Assembly: GCA_017163975.1 (NCBI GenBank)
Contig: JAFFSR010000245.1
Coordinates: forward strand, 2,433,001-2,497,000
DNA length: 64,000 nucleotides
Reading direction: 5' to 3'
From: Anastatus disparis
Taxonomy: Eukaryota > Arthropoda > Insecta > Hymenoptera > Eupelmidae
Shown here: positions 9,780 through 21,587 of the stretch, piece after piece
Numbering within the stretch: position 1 is the first letter of the stretch
Layout: every line of letters starts with the position of its first letter
Position numbers and translations under genes: made by a program
Notes under the pieces: generated by a model
What the model saw: only the letters and a program-made list of their open reading frames with translations
Databases searched by the model: none
Told to the model about the DNA's origin: nothing

Positions 9780-10910
9780 CTTCAGACCCCCCACGTACCG
9801 TATGATACGAATGATATTTCCTTTATTATTTCCTCAGGGTGATTTAGGATGGAGTATAGGTTATAATAAACGTCCTAATATAAAAAATGAAAATTTAACT
9901 ATTCTTCAATACACAATTTACATAGAGTAGCATATAGATTAGACGAAACAAATTTTAATCCAATTTTATATTGTGGTAGATTAACACAAGAGTCTATAAT
10001 TCATGCATATATAATGATTGAATATAATAGAATTAATTTTTTACTCAATAATCAAAAACAATTACGTATAGAATGTTATCAAGGTTTATTAGATCATATA
10101 AAAAATAGTGCTTTAAATGTTTCAAAAAATTTTAAAAATAAAGAAATGTTAGGAAAGCTTTTTATTTTACCAGCCACATATATTGGAAGTCCAAGATATA
10201 TGCAGCAATATTATCAAGATGCTATGGCAATAATGAGAAAAGTAGGAAAACCAGATTTATTCATTACAATGACATGTAATCCAAAATGGAAAGAACTTGA
10301 AGAAATTATGAAAAATTTTCCAGTAGGAACAACTCCTAATGATATTCCTACTATTACAGTTCGTTTATTTTATGCAAAATTTAAAATGTTATTGAATGAT
10401 ATTGTTAAAAATAAAATATTTGGAACTATTAAAGCTTATGTATTTTCAATAGAATTTCAAAAAAGAGGTTTACCACACGTGCATCTTATTCTTACGTTAC
10501 ATCCAAATAATAAATTATCTACTATAGATTTAATTGATTAACATATTTCAGCAGAAATACCATCTTCAGATGATAAATATTTACAAAAATTAGTAATTAA
10601 ACATATGTTACATGGTCTACATACTGAGAAGTCACCATGCTATAAAAAAAATAGTAATATATGTGAAAAGAATTTTCCAAAATCTTTTAGCGAACATACT
10701 GTACTTAAAGAAGATAAATATCCAGAATACAAAAGAAGAAATAATGTAAACGATAATCATGTTTATCATTTAAAATATTCTCATAAAATTATTCCAGTTG
10801 ATAATTCAATGGTTGTTCCATATAATAGTTATTTATTAGCTAAATATAATAGTCATATAAATATTGAATTGTGTGCAACTGTATAAAGTATTAAAGAATT
10901 CTTATATTGG
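9780..10910 (+). pseudogene. Helitron Rep domain (Helitron-like N), fragment
   Basis: The translation starts near FPLLFPQGDLGW and shifts frame near 9920. It then reads through HRVAYRLDETNFNPILYCGR to the open segment 10014-10541, with ATYIGSPRYMQQYYQDAMAI, KPDLFITMTCNPKW and the HUH nickase motif GLPHVHLILTL (about 10471-10490). A stop follows near 10540. The same frame continues with KYLQKLVIKHMLHG, PCYKKNS, CEKNFPKSFSE and VVPYNSYLLAKYNSHINIE to a stop at 10884-10886. This order matches the Rep half of Helitron Rep-helicases, which nick DNA for rolling-circle transposition. The catalytic-tyrosine region and all of the helicase are absent, so this is a 5'- and 3'-truncated, mutated relic. 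No Helitron end was found. Confidence 0.9.
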
Positions 10911-11500
10911 TTAAAATGATGAAAAACTCGAATTCAATCATTAAAAAGAAGTGCCAGAATATTATAAATATTACGCGAATAAAATTATAGAATATAAAAT
11001 AGAATTACGGGAACCCATAGCTGAATATTATATTAACCAAGATCATGATAAATATTCAAGATATTTATTAAGAATAATCAATATTCTTAAAAAAATTTTA
11101 TGATATACTATAATATATAATTATGATATAAAAAATTTAGCAGTTAGTTTTATTATATATTTAAAGTAAGTACTGAATAAATAATTAAAATTGTTTAATT
11201 ATTATATATTAAAACTATTAATAATGTATTTTGTTAATATTTAGTTAAATACTTATATGAAGTGTTTAACATTTTATTGAAAATATTTAAAAATCATAGT
11301 AAAAAAATTATGATATATCTTATAAAATATAAAAATAAGTCAAAACATATTAAATAAAAAATATAACAAAATAATCCTCTAAATCTTAAAAGATTCAAAT
11401 AAACATTATATATCAATTATTATATTAAAATAATTATAATTGAAACTATTGATTACATTTATGAGTTAAGATTTATTTAATAATTATATAAAATGTTAAA
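10911..11500. other. Very AT-rich region with decayed repeat pieces
   Basis: No gene is supported. A stretch at 11014-11090 translates loosely as YYINQDHDKYSRYLLRI and resembles a segment at 13225-13310. Sequence around 11300-11400 resembles one arm of the palindrome at 13437-14538 (ttataaaat, aaataatcct, taaatcttaaaa). These may be copies of the same decayed element. Confidence 0.4.
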
Positions 11501-11511
11501 CATTTTAGTTG

Positions 11512-11866
11512 GATATATGGGTAAATCTTTCATAATGTTAAAATTTCACCTGCAACAAATTAAAAAAAAAAAAAAATACAGGCACACGTATAAAACTAAT
11601 TTTCTCTGAATGTTGACGTATTATAATGAAAGAAAAAAATCGTGTTACTCACTTTTAAGGGTAGTCTTTTTAACAAACATCAAAAGACAGATTTTCGAGT
11701 AAATTTTTCATAGTGTTAAAATTTACTTTCAATAAATTAAAAAAAATTGAAGACACATGTATCAAATTTATTTTTTTTAAATGTTGATATATTAAAATGA
11801 TAATAAAAGAAAAAATCGCATTACTCACTTTTGAAGATAGCTTTTTTTAATATAAGACATTTAAAT
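11512..11866. repeat. Two-copy direct tandem repeat, period about 177 bp
   Basis: gtaaatctttcataatgtta with ctgcaacaaattaaaaaaa (11520) recurs as gtaaatttttcatagtgtta with ttcaataaattaaaaaaa (11697). Both copies end in a ttactcacttttgaag / ttactcacttttaaggg type block. Non-coding. Confidence 0.7.
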
Positions 11867-13385
11867 ATATTCATTATTATCACACCCAGGTATAATATTT
11901 TACCTATCTCAGATCAGTTTTTAAGTATTTTGGGCTATAATAGATCATTTTCCATTGAGCTTTTTCATTTTTACATGTTTAATATGTTACAGAAAATATT
12001 TAAATACGCAATTTACATTAATAATTACAAAATTTTTTGTAATAAATAAAATATGCCAGAAATGGCAATTTTTTGGAAAATTCATTTTTGGCGATTCGGG
12101 TATTAAAATTGAGTGATATTAGTTACCCAATGGCTTTTGGGATTCCTGATTACAAATCATAAGTGAGTGGAATATCAATTTATTTTTGCTAAAATTGTCA
12201 ATCTTAGGGTATGAAATTTGACATAGATTTGTGTAGTTTATGTTTTCGAATAAAAATACTTATATTCCTTTTAACCAAATATTTTAGTTTATTTAATAAA
12301 CATTAAATCTAAAAATTTTAAATTTAAAATCTAGAAATTTTAGTGATGATTCAACTCAACGTTCTAGGTGTAAGCTATTAAATACATACTAAAACTGAGC
12401 TTTTTAAAGTTTAAACTCTTTAGAATTAAAACATTGATAGAAACTAGGTAATCGATGTAAATTTGGAAAATTTAATAGCCGGGAAAAATTCAATGATTTC
12501 CAGAATACTCGAAATAATACTTCAAAAGCAACTTAAAGATTACATTGAGTATTATAAAATAGTAAATTACAAAGTTCACAACAGAGAAAAGATGAATCAA
12601 AGCTTAGGTTTTCATATTAGTGGATAAAAACCTATTTTCAAAAGTGAGTCACGTTTTTTAAGTATAATTTCAAACGAACAAAGAACTTTATCTACACTAG
12701 GCACACGTTCCTAATAAAAAATTTCTCTTTGTGATTCTAAATATTACCTTTTGATGTAGTTTACAATGTCACCGCTGAATAGTCTTTTTTACAGCATCGT
12801 ATTTTCCAGAAAAAAGTAAAATATATAAATTTTTGGTAACATTTTAATAACCTTTCAGAAAGTACTTTTGTTAACAGGCACACACCCATGCTCTTGATTT
12901 TCCAAAAGTATGTGTATAGATAAAGCTTTGGTGTGAATTTCAAATAAAAAAAGCAGTAGTCATTTTTTTTATAGCGGTAATTTATCATTTTACATGGCCT
13001 GGTAACATTTAAATTTCAAAAAAAAACCTCTTTTCCCCATCCGCCATAAAATGACACGTCTAATTATCATTAAAAATATAACAAAATTAGTTTCTAATAA
13101 CTCAATAAATCAGTGAACATTTGCTAACAAGATGTGCTATCTCATATTTAGGAGAAATGACGCAGTAACATGATTTTTAAAAGTATGAAAGAATTACCCA
13201 TATCTATTATAATACTAAATTTTTTAAAAATTTTATATTAATCAAAATCGCTATTATCTTAATCAAAATCATGAAATTTATTCTCGACATTTATTAAGGT
13301 TAGCTAATTTTATTAAGAAAATATACAGGATTAAAAAATTATAAAAATAAGTATTGTACAAAATAAATCTAATATTTCAAAGTTA
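11867..13385. other. AT-rich non-coding stretch
   Basis: No gene, long repeat or RNA feature is convincing here. Short open frames are compositionally random. A weak match to 11014-11090 lies at 13225-13310. Confidence 0.4.
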
Positions 13386-13386
13386 T

Positions 13387-13428
<42 letters not shown>

Positions 13429-13430
13429 TA
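13386..13430. repeat. (AT)n microsatellite beside the 13437 palindrome
   Basis: A pure AT dinucleotide run of about 35 bases at 13390-13424, ending a few bases before the inverted-repeat element. Confidence 0.9.
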
Positions 13431-13436
13431 TAATTT

Positions 13437-13906
13437 TGCATTTTTATTTTGTGAAATATGGAGGTACCGTTATAGCGTGTTAGATTTTTTGATTAATGGA
13501 AACCTTCGCCAGGAGCTTTAAAAACCACTTTATTTTGTTGTTATATGATATCATGTTATATATTTATAATATAATTCATTTTATGTATTATATATGAATA
13601 AAAATATTGATATTATATAAAATATAAATATAAAAATAACTTATTAATGAAATGATATTCATGATCAAAGTTATAATAAAATTTTTAAATCATTACTTTT
13701 GATGAAAATTTTGTCAATATTATTATTGACATATCATAATGTTCATTTGTGTTTTAAGATTTATAGGATTATTTTAGTGTAATTCCTTTTTGATATCTTT
13801 TTGACTTAATTTACATTTTATAAGATATATCAAAAATTTTTTACTAAAATTCAAAAATCTTTTTATTTTAATATTCAAAAATAAGTGAAATAATCATTAG
13901 TAATAT

Positions 13907-13959
<53 letters not shown>

Positions 13960-13962
13960 TTA

Positions 13963-14018
<56 letters not shown>

Positions 14019-14538
14019 TATACAAATTAAAATAATCAGAATAATATAATGATTTAATGATCTTATCAATATTACTAATGATTATTTCACTTATTTTTGA
14101 ATATTAAAATAAAAAGATTTTTGAATTTTAGTAAAAAATTTTTTATATATCTTATAAAATGTAAATTAAGTCAAAAAGATATCAAAAAGGAATTACACTA
14201 AAATAATCCTATAAATCTTAAAACACAAATGAACATTATGATATGTCAATAATAATATTGACAAAATTTTCATCAAAAGTAATTATTTAAAAATTTTATT
14301 ATAACTTTGATCATGAATATCATTTCATTAATAAGTTATTTTTATATTTATATTTTATATAATATCAATATTTTTATTCATATACAATACATAAAATGAA
14401 TTATATTATAAATATATAACATGATATCATATAACAACAAAACAAAGTGGTTTTTAAGGCTCCTGGCAAAGGTTTCCATTAATCAAAAAATCTAACACGC
14501 TATAACGGCACCTCCATATTTCACAAAATAAAAATGCA
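13437..14538. mobile_element. 1.1-kb palindromic element with central TA microsatellite
   Basis: The termini are TGCATTTTTATTTTGTG and its exact complement CACAAAATAAAAATGCA (14522-14538). The arms are almost perfect for about 450 bp: gatttttgattaatggaaac / gtttccattaatcaaaaaat, and tgttgttatatgatatcatg / catgatatcatataacaaca. The centre (13909-14010) is a long TA run. The high arm identity suggests a recent or homogenised element. The open frame across the centre, full of Tyr and Ile, is an artefact of the TA repeat. No transposase is present. Confidence 0.88.
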
Positions 14539-15060
14539 TTAGATAAATTAAAAATTATTTTTAAAAATTGAATAAATTTATAAAATTAAATTAAATAAGT
14601 TGATGCAATTCATCATAATATTAACTAAAGTTTGAAATATAAAGTGGTGTGGAAAGTCGTTACTCAAGACTATGTCTTGTCTTTTGTATAGATAAACAAT
14701 TAAATGTAAAATTACATTTTTAAAAATTAAATTAAATATATTATAAAGTAGATTAAATAAGTATTAGATATTAAAAATATATAACATAATATTTTTAATT
14801 AATGTATAACTTATAAGCAATATATAACATATATATGTAAAACATATTTATAATAAAATAATTTAAAAAATTAGAAAATGAATTATTAATTTTTTTTTCA
14901 TATATATAGAAGAAAAATATTATTTAAAATAATATAATGTGACCTATGATTAAGAAGATATACATGAAATATGACAACAGGAGGTCCATCATAAATCACC
15001 CCATCTTTACGGGTTGGCGAGTGGGGCGAGCAGGGGGGTACCCCCCTAGTATATATATAT
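14539..15060. other. AT-rich stretch without genes
   Basis: Nothing coding is recognised. A short GC island (ggttggcgagtggggcgagc and a GGGGGGTACCCCCC palindrome) lies at about 15010-15046. Confidence 0.4.
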
Positions 15061-15079
15061 ATAGTTATAATACCATATT

Positions 15080-15295
15080 CAGTCGACCCACCCCCTCAGC
15101 ACCCCCTTTGCACTCTTCCCGCAATTTCTCCATTTAGCCCCCTCTCAAATTACGTTATAATTTTCCCTCTGAATAGAAATTTTTAATGATTGCGATATTT
15201 TTTATCAGATATTTAACCCCAGCACTCCCTCAGCACCCCCTCGATTTTCTTAAGCACCCACTAAGCACCTCCTCAGCAGTCCCTCATTCTTTTAT
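15080..15295. repeat. C-rich repeats (CCCTCAGCACCCCCT)
   Basis: Variants of ccctcagcaccccct occur at about 15089, 15224 and 15256-15285, separated by AT-rich sequence. The - strand therefore carries several short G runs in an otherwise AT-rich setting. The function is unknown. Confidence 0.55.
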
Positions 15296-15720
15296 AATGA
15301 TATTGAGTGTTTAGATATATTGAAATTTCCAACTACAATTAAAATTAATTAATAATTAAAAGCCTCCTCTCTGCATTTTGTTCACCGAGATGAATTTAGT
15401 AATATTTCATGCATATTTTGAAACAAGTTTAATTTCCAACTATTTTTTAAAACTTACAAAATGGTGAAAAAATTAGAAATCCAAAAAAATTTATAAAATA
15501 AAAAGAGAATTTTTAAAATATGAAATGGAAATTTTTCCTTACCTCTGTAGTTGCCATAAGACCATCTTTCTTAGACTAAAATATCATATTTCTTGAATTG
15601 AAATTGAGATATTGGTAGGTTTATCTGAATAAACGATTTCTGAGCTTGAGAACAACATATAAATATATAAATGCATTAAAAGCCTTTTTTTATATATTGT
15701 CACTAAAATAAATTTACTTT

Positions 15721-15995
15721 TGTACTGTTGCTAAAAGAAGCTGACAGATAACGCTTTTATTGCCGTTAAAAGAAGCTTACAGATAACGCTTTTATTGCCG
15801 TTAAAAGCTTAGAAATTTATTTTTTATTACCGTTAAGAGAAGCTTACAAATGTATTTTCTATTGTTCCTAAAAAAAGCTTAGAGATTTATTTTTTATTAT
15901 CGCTAAAAGAAATTTTACAGATTTATTTTTCATTGTCGCTAAAAAAAGCTTACAGATTAGTTATATACTATCGCTAAAGGAAGCTTACAGATTTA
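15721..15995. repeat. Minisatellite of ~44-bp units (gctaaaagaagcttacagat…)
   Basis: About seven units each hold a (c/g)TAAAAGAAGCTTACAGAT core followed by an aacgcttttattgccgt or ttattttttattatcgc tail. Adjacent units near the 5' end are nearly identical. Non-coding. Confidence 0.85.
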
Positions 15996-16139
15996 CACAA
16001 AAATTCTATAATAATGATATATTTTTCTTTTCAAACACTTTTAATGTAGCTATATATATTTATATATGTTGGTTTCAAGCCCAAAAATTAAAAATGCAGA
16101 GAGGAAGTGTTTCTATTAATCTTTTTCTCTATTCATAAA

Positions 16140-16315
16140 TATAAAAATTTGGTTCCTTATGAACTTTTGAATGTCGCGTTAAACTATCTTAAATTCTAAT
16201 TCTATAATGATATTAATTATAAAAATAAAATGCATATAAAAATTTAATTCCTTGTGAACTTTTAAATATCGCGTTAAACTATCTTTTCTTTTACATTAAT
16301 CCTAATTCTATAATT
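16140..16315. repeat. Two-copy direct repeat, period about 95 bp
   Basis: The block ataaaaattt-gttccttatgaactttt with tcgcgttaaactatctt and ctaattctataat appears twice in direct orientation. No coding signal is present. Confidence 0.7.
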
Positions 16316-17049
16316 TCATATCTTATATTTTTATATATCGATTTTATATATTAAACTTTTTCCGCATTCACAATAAGGGATCCTCTCCTAGTAAATTTAA
16401 TTTTTAGCCGATAAAGATAACAATAATCAAGAGAGCAACATATTCAAAATAATGTAAATAATCTATAGCAGTCGGAATATAAGAATGGTTTTGTCTTTGT
16501 AGTGTCAGTCTTTCAATTCTATTCACAATACTATAATTTTTTATATAATTTATAAATATATAATTTTTTCTAGTTCTGCTCGCCGAAAATACGCACTTTG
16601 TGGCGTGTTTTCGATGCCAAAAGTCAGTCTTTTGTAGACTGCCGAAAGGATGCGCTACCGTAGCCCGCAAAAGAAAAATCATATATATAGATATGCAACC
16701 GAGCACAAGTAGACAGCTAGCAACTGATTATACATTCAATGTGCAGTTATATATTTGAAGCTATCTGTTGCCTGCAACAATTAGAGATCAATTTAGATTC
16801 ATTAAATTTATTTCTTCTGCTAATGAAATTACAACTACGGAAAAGGATAATTTTGCTTTTTTGTGTATGATATAAAAAGCTCTATAAAAGTGTCTGTGGT
16901 TATAAACAATAATTTAATAATAAAATATGTGTATCTATATATAATACCATCAAAGTATTTAAAAATGTAAAGATATGAATATAAATGTAAAAGTATAAAT
17001 GTAAATGTATAAATAAAAAAATGTATTTTTATATTTATTGAAACTGCGC
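16316..17049. other. Region downstream (minus-strand sense) of the copia remnant
   Basis: No ORF is supported. It may hold further decayed parts of the copia-like element, but neither integrase nor reverse transcriptase nor an LTR could be recognised. A GC patch at 16575-16675 is unassigned. Confidence 0.3.
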
Positions 17050-18433
17050 ACCACGCAGTGCATAATGACCGGGAGTCGTATTTATTTGCACGTTTCCTTC
17101 TCTCTCAGATTTAAAATTTGCGCTACTGTCTTTATTTGCTCATTGAATTTCATCCAGTTGTTTAATAAATGTCTTGAAAATTAAATTAGAATTTGTCAAA
17201 TGTTCTGTCGCACCACTGTCAGCACTCTGTTCATTAGTCTTCTCGTTTCTAGATTTTAATTAGTAAGAACTACCTCCTTTTTGATATTTTCCTCTTTTGT
17301 AACTTACATAATTTTCTTGTCTCCTTTTACTGTCAGATTTTGCTAGTTTTTGATTGCCATTATTAATTGGATTAATTATCTTACGTTTAAATGCTGTCCA
17401 ACCTGTACTTTATTTACTTTTATAATTACAATATTTAGATGCATACCTTTTTCTGTAGTTCTGTCTCGAGTCTTCTTGACGTTTTGGACATGTTAAAATC
17501 ACATGGTAACGGGTAAATCTCAGACAGAAGGAACATTTCTTTATGTTAGTTCCCTGTCGTAGGCAGCTGCTGGCATAGTGCCCATAAGCGTCGCATTCAA
17601 AACATCGCTCTTTCTGTACCGCCTGTGACTTGGCCGTCATAGCTGTCGTTGGATGTTTGTCTGTCGTTTGGTGGTTTTCAACCTGCATAATAAGTAACTT
17701 AAGTTTATCATAAGATAACTCTTTCACCGTCACACTTTCTGTCATAAAATGTATTCCTTCTACTTGATGTATTTTGCTTATGATAGCATTATAGAAGAAA
17801 TCTCTTTTGTCGTCTTCAGACAACGATTCAACTTTTGGCATGTTATTATAACTTCTTACTATTTCTTCAAATCTGTCTATAAAATTAACTGACTCTTCTT
17901 TCGCTGGATTATACTGTATGTTATACAATTTTTTTTTGTATATTAGATGGAGTTACGTTTAGCTCGCTTAACCTTCTGACAGCCGGAATTTTTTCCACTA
18001 AAAAAGTGTAACTTTCTCGAAATTTTCCATATGAATGTTTCTTAAGTAATAGTATATGTGGGCCGATCATGGGATGATGCCATATAGCGTCATCCCGGCT
18101 GTCAGAAGGTTAATTTATTTATTTCCATATCTCTAACATGATAGTCTTTATCTATTCTATTTATTAAAATATCACGAACTTTATATATTTTTTTTTCTTT
18201 TATACTTTCAGATGAACTTTTATTTGCTACAATAGTACTAACTACAACATAGAGTAAGTCCAGCGAACTTAATTCAGACATAAAATAATCCAAAAAGTTT
18301 TCAAATTTAATTGAAGTCGTTAATTTATAATAGCGTTTTACTGGTCCATCTTTTCCAGTCAGTACGGTTTTGATCATTTCTGTTAACTGTTTAGAAATGT
18401 CTAAAATACTGTCGTTTTCTTTATTAAGTCTTT
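17050..18433 (-). pseudogene. Copia-like gag C-terminal half and protease start, decayed
   Basis: On the - strand the piece 18433-18102 encodes an N-distal gag region with FENFLDYFMSELSSLDLLYV and VRDILINRIDKDYHVRD. The piece 17928-17410 continues with LYNIQYNPAKEES and IDRFEEIVRSYNN. It contains a zinc knuckle CFECDAYGHYASSC and a second cysteine cluster. Below 17410, across in-frame stops, comes SADSGATEHLT (17200-17223), the aspartic protease active site of Ty1/copia polyproteins. The two gag pieces are separated by a 138-bp MITE and by a one-base slip in an A run near 17930. Gag packages the element RNA and the protease matures it; this copy cannot do either. The N-terminal part lies at 22817-24143. 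Confidence 0.85.
17972..18109. mobile_element. 138-bp TTAA MITE inside the copia gag
   Basis: Perfect 15-bp terminal repeats CCTTCTGACAGCCGG / CCGGCTGTCAGAAGG are flanked by TTAA at 17968-17971 and 18110-18113. Removing the insert and one TTAA joins the gag reading frame on the - strand (EINKL then SELNVTPSN), so insertion came after the retroelement. A piggyBac-type mobiliser is inferred from the duplication only. Confidence 0.9.
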
Positions 18434-18435
18434 TT

Positions 18436-18690
18436 AACCGACTTCAAAAAGAAGAAGGTTCTCAATTCGACTAAATTTTTTTTTTTTTGTCTGTTACCTC
18501 ATAACTCCGTCATTTCTTAACCGATTCGAAAAAACTTTTTCTTATCTGATAGAGAATGTCTGCAGGAAGGTCCCATACGTGTCCTATAATTATTGGGCCA
18601 ATATTCGGTTTGTATGACCCAATTATCAAATTAAGAAAACTGGGAGTTTTGTTTTCTCTCTCTCTCTCCCTCTCTCTCTCGCTCTCCTTC
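18436..18690. mobile_element. Left end of the block inserted into the copia gag
   Basis: The sequence from 18436 begins aaccgacttcaaaaag, and the far end of the block (about 22780-22800) reads tttttgaagtcggtttt, its complement. The gag coding on the two sides (18433 and 22817) would join. The block therefore looks like one inverted-repeat element into which the LINE at 18690 and the palindrome at 21588 were added. A (TCTC)n run at 18655-18690 abuts the LINE start. Confidence 0.55.
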
Positions 18691-21205
18691 TGTTGTTTTT
18701 GTTGGTGTCGTCTATAGGTCCCCACATGCTCCGTTTCTGTTAAACACAGATTTTATTCCCGACTTAACTTCTTTTATTCATAATTATAGTACTAAGATTA
18801 TTCTGGGTGACTTTAACACTAATTTATGTACTGATTCTGATGATTCTGTGTTTCTCAGGAGTTTGATTGCTGAAAATGCTCTCTTTTCTGTGCCATATGG
18901 ACCAACTCACCACACCTCTACTTCTGATACATGGCTTGACCTGTGCCTTGTTGATGCGAATGACTTGCTACTTGACTACTGGAAGACTGATGTTCCATTC
19001 ATCGACGGACATGACTTCATTGCAGCTACTGTTCAGTCATCTCTCTCTAAGCCTTTGCTCAATGACTTTAGCTTTCGTGATTACAGTTCCGTTGATGATG
19101 CTGTTCTCCTTGATTACTTTCGTTCACTGAATTTTTCCGTGTGTGTCGGTGATTCCTCCCTGTCAGATCGCCTTGAATGTCTCTATCACCATCTGGATGA
19201 GGCAGTTGCACTATTTGTGCCTCTCAGGAGGGTCCGTCAGGGGGGCCGTCGTCGACCGTGGTTTACTGCTGAACATCATCATCTGATACGAGAGAGGGAT
19301 CGGCTGTACAGACGCTATAAACGCTCAAGACTACATGCTGATTTACTTTGCTACAGGGTTGCTCGTGATCAGGCTCATGAGCACATCGAATCGGCCAAAC
19401 TGCTCTACTATCATGACAGACTATCTGGTATCACTGACTCTCGACTGATCTGGAAGGAGCTCAGGAACCTTGGTATATGCTCTAGTGGTGATAGATCCGG
19501 TCATACTTTTTCTATTGATGAACTCAATAAATACTTTGGTGGGGTCGCGTTTGATCCTTTGGTACCTTCTATTTCTGCTTACTTACAGTCTTTATCTGTA
19601 GATGAACCTTTCATGCCCTTGTTCAAATTCAATGCTGTTACTTTGGATGAGGTTGGAATGGCTATTAGACGTTCTGACTCTCAGGCTAGAGGATTTGACG
19701 CTATCCTCCAATCTATCATAAAATCTGCTTTTCCTGTCATTGGCCCTCAGCTCTGTCGCATTTATAATGATTCGCTGCGAGAGTGCGTTTTTCCTTCTTG
19801 TTGGAAGACTTCGCTGGTCACTACGATCAACAAGGTCTCTTCCCCGCGCACTATGGGTGATATACGACCCATCTCTGTGTTGTCTTTTATGCCCAAGGTT
19901 CTTGAGCGCCTTGTTTATGATCAGTTGTATAATTACTTGACAACTAGACGGTTACTGGACGCTTATCAGACTGGTTTTAGAGCTGGCCACAGCACTCAGA
20001 CTGCTCTACTTAAATTGACAGAGGACATTAGACTTAATATGGACAGACGGTACGTTACGATGCTCCTGTTATTCGACTTCAGCAAGGCATTCGATACGGT
20101 GTGCCATGTCACCTTACTTCGGAAACTACATTCGCTCGATATTTCGCACACCGTTATCAGGTGGATCGGCTCTTATCTCTCTGATCGTCGTCAAGCTGTC
20201 ATTGATACTGTTGGTAGGTCATCAGATTTTGTCTGTCTTAACACTGGTGTTCCTCAGGGCTCTGTTCTGGGTCCTCTGCTGTTCTCTATCTATATCAATG
20301 ACATCTCTTCTGCCTTCCATCAGAATGTTCAGCACCTCTTATATGCTGATGATTTGCTGCTGTATGTGCACTTTCCGATTGCTGAGCTTGATCATTATAC
20401 TTCACTAATGAGTGAACATGCGTCATTGGTCGCAGATTGGGCATCCAGCAATCATCTTAAGTTGAATATCAACAAGACAAAGGCTATCATAATTGGCTCT
20501 TATTATTATATCAATATTCTAACCTCCATGCCGTCTACTGGTATCTGCATCAATGGTGAGACAATCGGTTTTGAGTCATCTGTTCGTAATCTGGGTGTGT
20601 ATCTTGACAGCAAGCTGAACTGGAAGGAGCATATCACACATGTGTGTAACAGGTCGTTCTCTCTCCTCTATCGACTTAATTTCTTTAGACGGAGCACTAC
20701 TTTTGCTCTACGTAAGCACCTTATTCGTACACTGCTGTTTCCCATTCTTGACTATTGTTGTCTTGTGTTTACTGACCTTTCTGCTGAACTCGACCTTAGG
20801 CTTCAGAGGGTTATCAACGCTGGTATTCGTTACATCTATGGTGTAGGTAGGCGTGAGCACATCTCTCCTTATAGGCTCTCTCTGGGTTGGTTATCTACTG
20901 CAGGTAGAAGGAACTACTTTGCCTCTACTTTTCTTTTCAAAATGTTTTTATCATGCTCACCTTCATATCTATTTTCTAGATATCAGTGGAACCGGCCTGT
21001 TAGGACTCTGAGGGGGGATGTGAGGCCATTGACCATTCCTCATTCTTCCACCGAATACCATCAACGCTCATTCACTGTTTCATCCTCGCGACTATGGAAT
21101 GAACTTCCATCGTCGCTTAGGACTTCATCTTCACTCTCATCTTTCAAGTTGACCTCTCATGCGCACTTCCTCTCCCAAGAGTTTGGACCTCTGGTCCCAG
21201 CTTAA
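18690..21205 (+). CDS. 5'-truncated non-LTR retrotransposon: endonuclease C-terminal part plus reverse transcriptase
   Basis: The reading frame is open from about 18690, before the 18848 GTG, and starts abruptly after a TC microsatellite, so it is 5'-truncated. It begins in the APE-type endonuclease (VVYRSPHAPF, then IILGDFNTN, then DGHDF near 19005). A linker follows, then reverse transcriptase: DIRPISVL, motif A FDFSKAFDTV (about 20068), motif B GVPQGSVLGPLLFSIYIND and catalytic YADD (about 20341), then LGVYLDSKLNWK. The C-terminal end carries SSRLWNELPSSLR. No RNase H is present. The frame has no stops for about 830 codons. The layout fits the Jockey/CR1/L2/Crack group; I cannot fix the clade. 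As a truncated copy it lacks its promoter and ORF1. It lies within the block inserted in the copia gag. Confidence 0.92.
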
Positions 21206-21398
21206 AATTTTCTTTGCTTTTTGTTTTGATTTTTATTTTGTTTGTACTTTTTTTTATTTTTGTAGTTTATTATTACTATTTTTATTTGTATTTTATTTTT
21301 ATTTTTATTCTATTGTTATAATCTTTTGTAAACTATATTTTGTTGTACAACATACTGTACATTAATAAATTAATTATCTATCTATCTATCTATCTATC
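21206..21398 (+). repeat. 3' UTR and (TATC)n tail of the LINE
   Basis: A short T-rich 3' UTR is followed by aataaattaattatc and a pure TATC tetranucleotide run at 21374-21398. A tandem microsatellite tail in place of poly-A is typical of CR1/L2-like LINEs. The related 3' end at 42040-42425 shares the string ttgtacaacat. Confidence 0.8.
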
Positions 21399-21587
21399 CT
21401 TCTCTTACCTAAGCTTCAATATGTATACATGCACACACAACGACACTGTGCCGTTGGGCCTTCTCTCTTTCCTCCTATACATTGCTTGGTATAATGTACT
21501 AATGCATGCGTTATGAATTGATAATGGAAGTTAGGCATAATTAGTGGGTCTACCTATATTTGCGCTTTTAGTAGGGGGATATACTAA

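Noticed and set aside
13875..14069. Tyr/Ile-repeat open frame
   Set aside because: It is the TA microsatellite at the centre of the 13437-14538 palindrome.
15360..16110. Possible element bounded by cctctctgcatttt / aaaatgcagagagg
   Set aside because: Only about 14 bp are inverted, with no further pairing inward; probably chance or too decayed to call.
18867..20846. Additional + strand open frames within the LINE
   Set aside because: They are out-of-frame shadows of the reverse transcriptase frame, which carries all conserved motifs.
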